A program made the position numbers and the translations under genes. A stretch of DNA of 64,000 bases from Geosiphon pyriformis (Eukaryota; Glomeromycota; Glomeromycetes; Archaeosporales; Geosiphonaceae): NCBI GenBank assembly GCA_016748015.1, contig JAAOMT010000094.1, positions 128,520 to 192,519 on the forward strand, in the 5' to 3' direction. Each line of letters begins with the position of its first letter. Position 1 is the stretch's first letter. The notes under the pieces were generated by a model. That model worked only from the letters and a program-made list of their open reading frames with translations. It made no database searches and was not told where the DNA came from. Below, piece by piece: positions 61,452-64,000 of this stretch.

Positions 61452-64000
61452 ATGTCTCCGGAATCTTCAGAGCAAGTAATTGAAGGTATTCAATCAAAAG
61501 TCTGAACAATAATTTTTACAGATTTCCATGTTAATCCAAATCAATCCTTATTCCAATATAGTCACTTTTTTATCCAATCGAAATTTCATCAAGGCCCTCG
61601 AGATGTATAAGACAGATTCAGGATTTTACGTGATTGACGTTTTGCCACTCCATCAAGCTAGCAAACGTCCTTTTCATCTTGAAAAAAGAATGGAATCCAA
61701 AAAGTCTGCAACTTATCCTTCGCAGAAGTTGTTATTACAAACTCCCAACGAAGCGCAAGCAAAACGCGAAGCGATTTTGGAAGCGAGGCGTCTCAAGTTG
61801 TCACGCCAATTCTTGCATGTTAAAGATGTTCTTAGCAAAAAGCATGAGCATGCTTTACATGATTCTTCTGCTAAACGATCCCAAATTCAAAGGACCTTGC
61901 AATCTGCTGAGCAAAAACGTAATACTATACTTCAGCATTTGGTTGAACAGTGTGCTCAGCAAGTAGCTCGATGCAAAGAAGTCGCTCGACAACAACAATT
62001 GAAAAATCAAGAAGCAATCGATCGTCGCCGTGCCGATATGGAACGTCGACAGAAAGCGACTGCTGCACGCCGTGCTAAACTTTTAAGTGTTTCAAAATCC
62101 CGTTTTTTGACGGTAATCATTCCTCCTACGCGTGAACAAGCTGCTATTATTATCCAAGGTGCTTGGCGTTATAAAAAATACTACAAAGCCGTTAGGAATT
62201 ACGTTAAGTTTGGCATTAATTTGTCTTCCACCAAGGCTTTCTCTTTCCGGGAAACTGTTGACCTGTTAAAACAACCAACAGCTATTCAAGCAGCTCTCAA
62301 ATTAATTCAACGTGTAAAAAAAGCTTCCCCCTTGACATCTGGTTCAAACAAGTATAAAAACATAGCTCGAGTTTTTCTAAGTGCATATATGATTGTATCC
62401 CATACACAGGAAATACTAGGGGATATTGGGGATTATGAAAAGGTAACCACCAAATTAATCCTTGTTCAAGACTTCTCGCTTCGAATTTTACTGAAATTTT
62501 ATTTTGACTAGGCTCTTTTGGATTCTGCAAACTCAATGCTTGTTGAATTCGAACAATTTATTGGTGATTTGATGTATAGTGTGCCTAATAAAGTTCGCTA
62601 TGGTCCCTTAATTAGGTTTCTTGATTGCTGGGATGTTTATTACAAAGACTTCCACGTTTGGAAATCCAAAGATTCAGAAGAACTTGTCAACAACCTGATA
62701 AGTCATTATGTAGGAATGGAAAAGCTATGGATTACCGTGAAAGTTCAGCCTGATGCCGAAATCGAGTGGAGGCCAAGTTTAGCTAAGCAACAAGAAGAGA
62801 TTCGAAGAAAAGTTAGACATTTAAGAGGCGATGAGGGGATGGCTAGGCTGGAATTTGCCTTGAGAAATCTGAGAGAAAGTATGCCACATCAGGATTCGGA
62901 TGAGCCGGCCAAATCGGACTCTGTTCAGGGAATTATCAATGATAAAGAAACTGTTGTTATTCCTCTAGCTGCCGATTCTAGCCATGAGTCATCTTTATCC
63001 GCGCCACTTCGCAGAGGTCATTCACCCACTAAAAATAATGCCTCAAAAAAATTACGTCCATCTGGTGCAACTCCTGCCCGGGATCAAATAAATAATTTCA
63101 AATCAAGCTCCGACTTGTCTCCCCATTCACAACCTCGGTTACCTAAACCTAAGGCTCAGCCCCCTCGCAAAAACGTAACTCAATTATCATCTGTTGATTC
63201 ATTGACTCAGCCAAATCAGAATATCACAGACTTGTCCTCAAAATTGACACGCTCACACAACAAGGGTGATGATTTTGGCTCCTTAAAGTCTTCAAAATTT
63301 TCAACCAGCAAGGTTTCGCTAGCCACTGTAGTGACGTCCGATATCTCCCCTATCAATCCAGGTTCAATTGAAACTTCTTTGTTACAAACATCATCGCTTC
63401 CTACTTATAACAATGATCTTCGGAGAATTATACAAAACTTTGGGCCAATTGGTGAATTTAGTTTAACAAACGAACAACTTGCCCATGAAATTATTATTGA
63501 CCCTGATTTTGAGCTCAAACCTCCCAAGAGAACAGGGTTTGTAGAAAGTGTCCAATCAATAGCTACAAAAGCCTTTTTTGATTGTAGAAGAGCCGAATTC
63601 GAGCAAGGAAATTATGAAAATTCTTTACCTCTTCTAGAAAAGATAAAACAGGTCAGTCGCTGAATATCTACCTAATATAATTTAAATGTTGAATATGTAT
63701 ATGTCTTAACTAATATTTTCTAATTTTCAGCATCTCATTGAACTTGTCCCACCATCCTCTGCACTATATACTTCTATTAATGAAATTTTAGATATTCCAT
63801 TAATTAAGCAACAAGCCAAAGCAGGGGTTTACAATATCAGCAACTGTATCGCCTTTATTACAAAAACCATGCTGCAGATCTGTGCCCCTGTACGTGATGA
63901 ACAAATTCAATCGCTCAAAGATATCACTGATCTTGCTGAGATCTTTCATCAATTGTTGGGAATCTTGGACTTGATGAGGTTGGACCTCTCTAATTATAGA
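61452..64000 (+). CDS. TCP11-domain protein (partial, runs off window)
   Basis: TCP11 (T-complex 11) family; the yeast member Sok1 is linked to cAMP/PKA signalling, but the biochemical role is unknown. Predicted exons: 61452-61475, 61522-62442, 62512-63651, and 63731 to beyond 64000. The junctions are GT-AG and join one frame. Residues 'LLLQTPNEAQAKREAILEAR' start a long Arg/Gln/Lys-rich helical segment (61740-62090). An IQ-like motif 'AAIIIQGAWRYKKYYK' (62142-62190), which may bind calmodulin, follows. 'FIGDLMYSVPNKVRYGPLIR' and a Ser/Pro-rich low-complexity linker (62940-63330) come next. The TCP11 domain proper begins near 63480 ('NEQLAHEIIIDPDFEL') and continues in the last exon. Exon 1 is short and its donor uncertain; ATG 61528 in exon 2 is an alternative start. 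The 3' end lies outside the window. Confidence 0.85.

Overview
The window looks like nuclear DNA of a fungus, most probably an arbuscular mycorrhizal fungus (Glomeromycotina, Rhizophagus-like). The evidence is genes split by short GT-AG introns, very high A+T, a kinase remnant with the 'HR(D/N)LHSGN' loop typical of the expanded fungal TKL/Sel1-like kinases, a class-3 lipase family, and Ty3/gypsy and APE-type LINE families of the kind abundant in these genomes. I had no database access, so the species assignment is inference.

Layout. (1) 1-9.6 kb: AT-rich, gene-poor sequence with a tandem pair of class-3 lipase genes on the minus strand (one broken, 2.5-3.9 kb; one apparently intact with four exons, 4.9-6.25 kb), a 250-bp foldback hairpin, and two tandem kinase remnants (7.7-8.6 kb). 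(2) 9.6-47.5 kb: a transposon graveyard. It holds two minus-strand LINE copies of one family, a degenerate Ty3/gypsy element (gypsy-1), a complete but dead Ty3/gypsy element with both LTRs (gypsy-2), a solo LTR and long unreadable A- or T-rich tracts. LINE-2 is split by the solo LTR and by gypsy-2, and the broken LINE reading frame rejoins exactly across both insertions. (3) 47.5-54.3 kb: a much younger full-length LINE (LINE-3, plus strand) of the same family, inserted into a decayed LTR. It keeps ORF1 and ORF2 and carries only a few nonsense changes and one frameshift. (4) 55.3-64.0 kb: compact housekeeping genes: a TFIP11/Ntr1-type G-patch splicing factor (14 exons, minus), mevalonate diphosphate decarboxylase (2 exons, minus), and the 5' part of a TCP11-domain gene (plus, running off the window).

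How it fits together. The right end is ordinary gene-dense chromatin. The centre is a compartment where elements land inside one another and are then eroded almost entirely by C:G to T:A change, so that stops appear at former Gln, Arg and Trp codons while protein similarity stays readable. The most notable content is that both degenerate Ty3/gypsy elements, which differ in gag, carry a dUTPase-like domain and a Cys-rich CxxC module between protease and reverse transcriptase. The intact-looking lipase has Gly where the catalytic Ser is expected.
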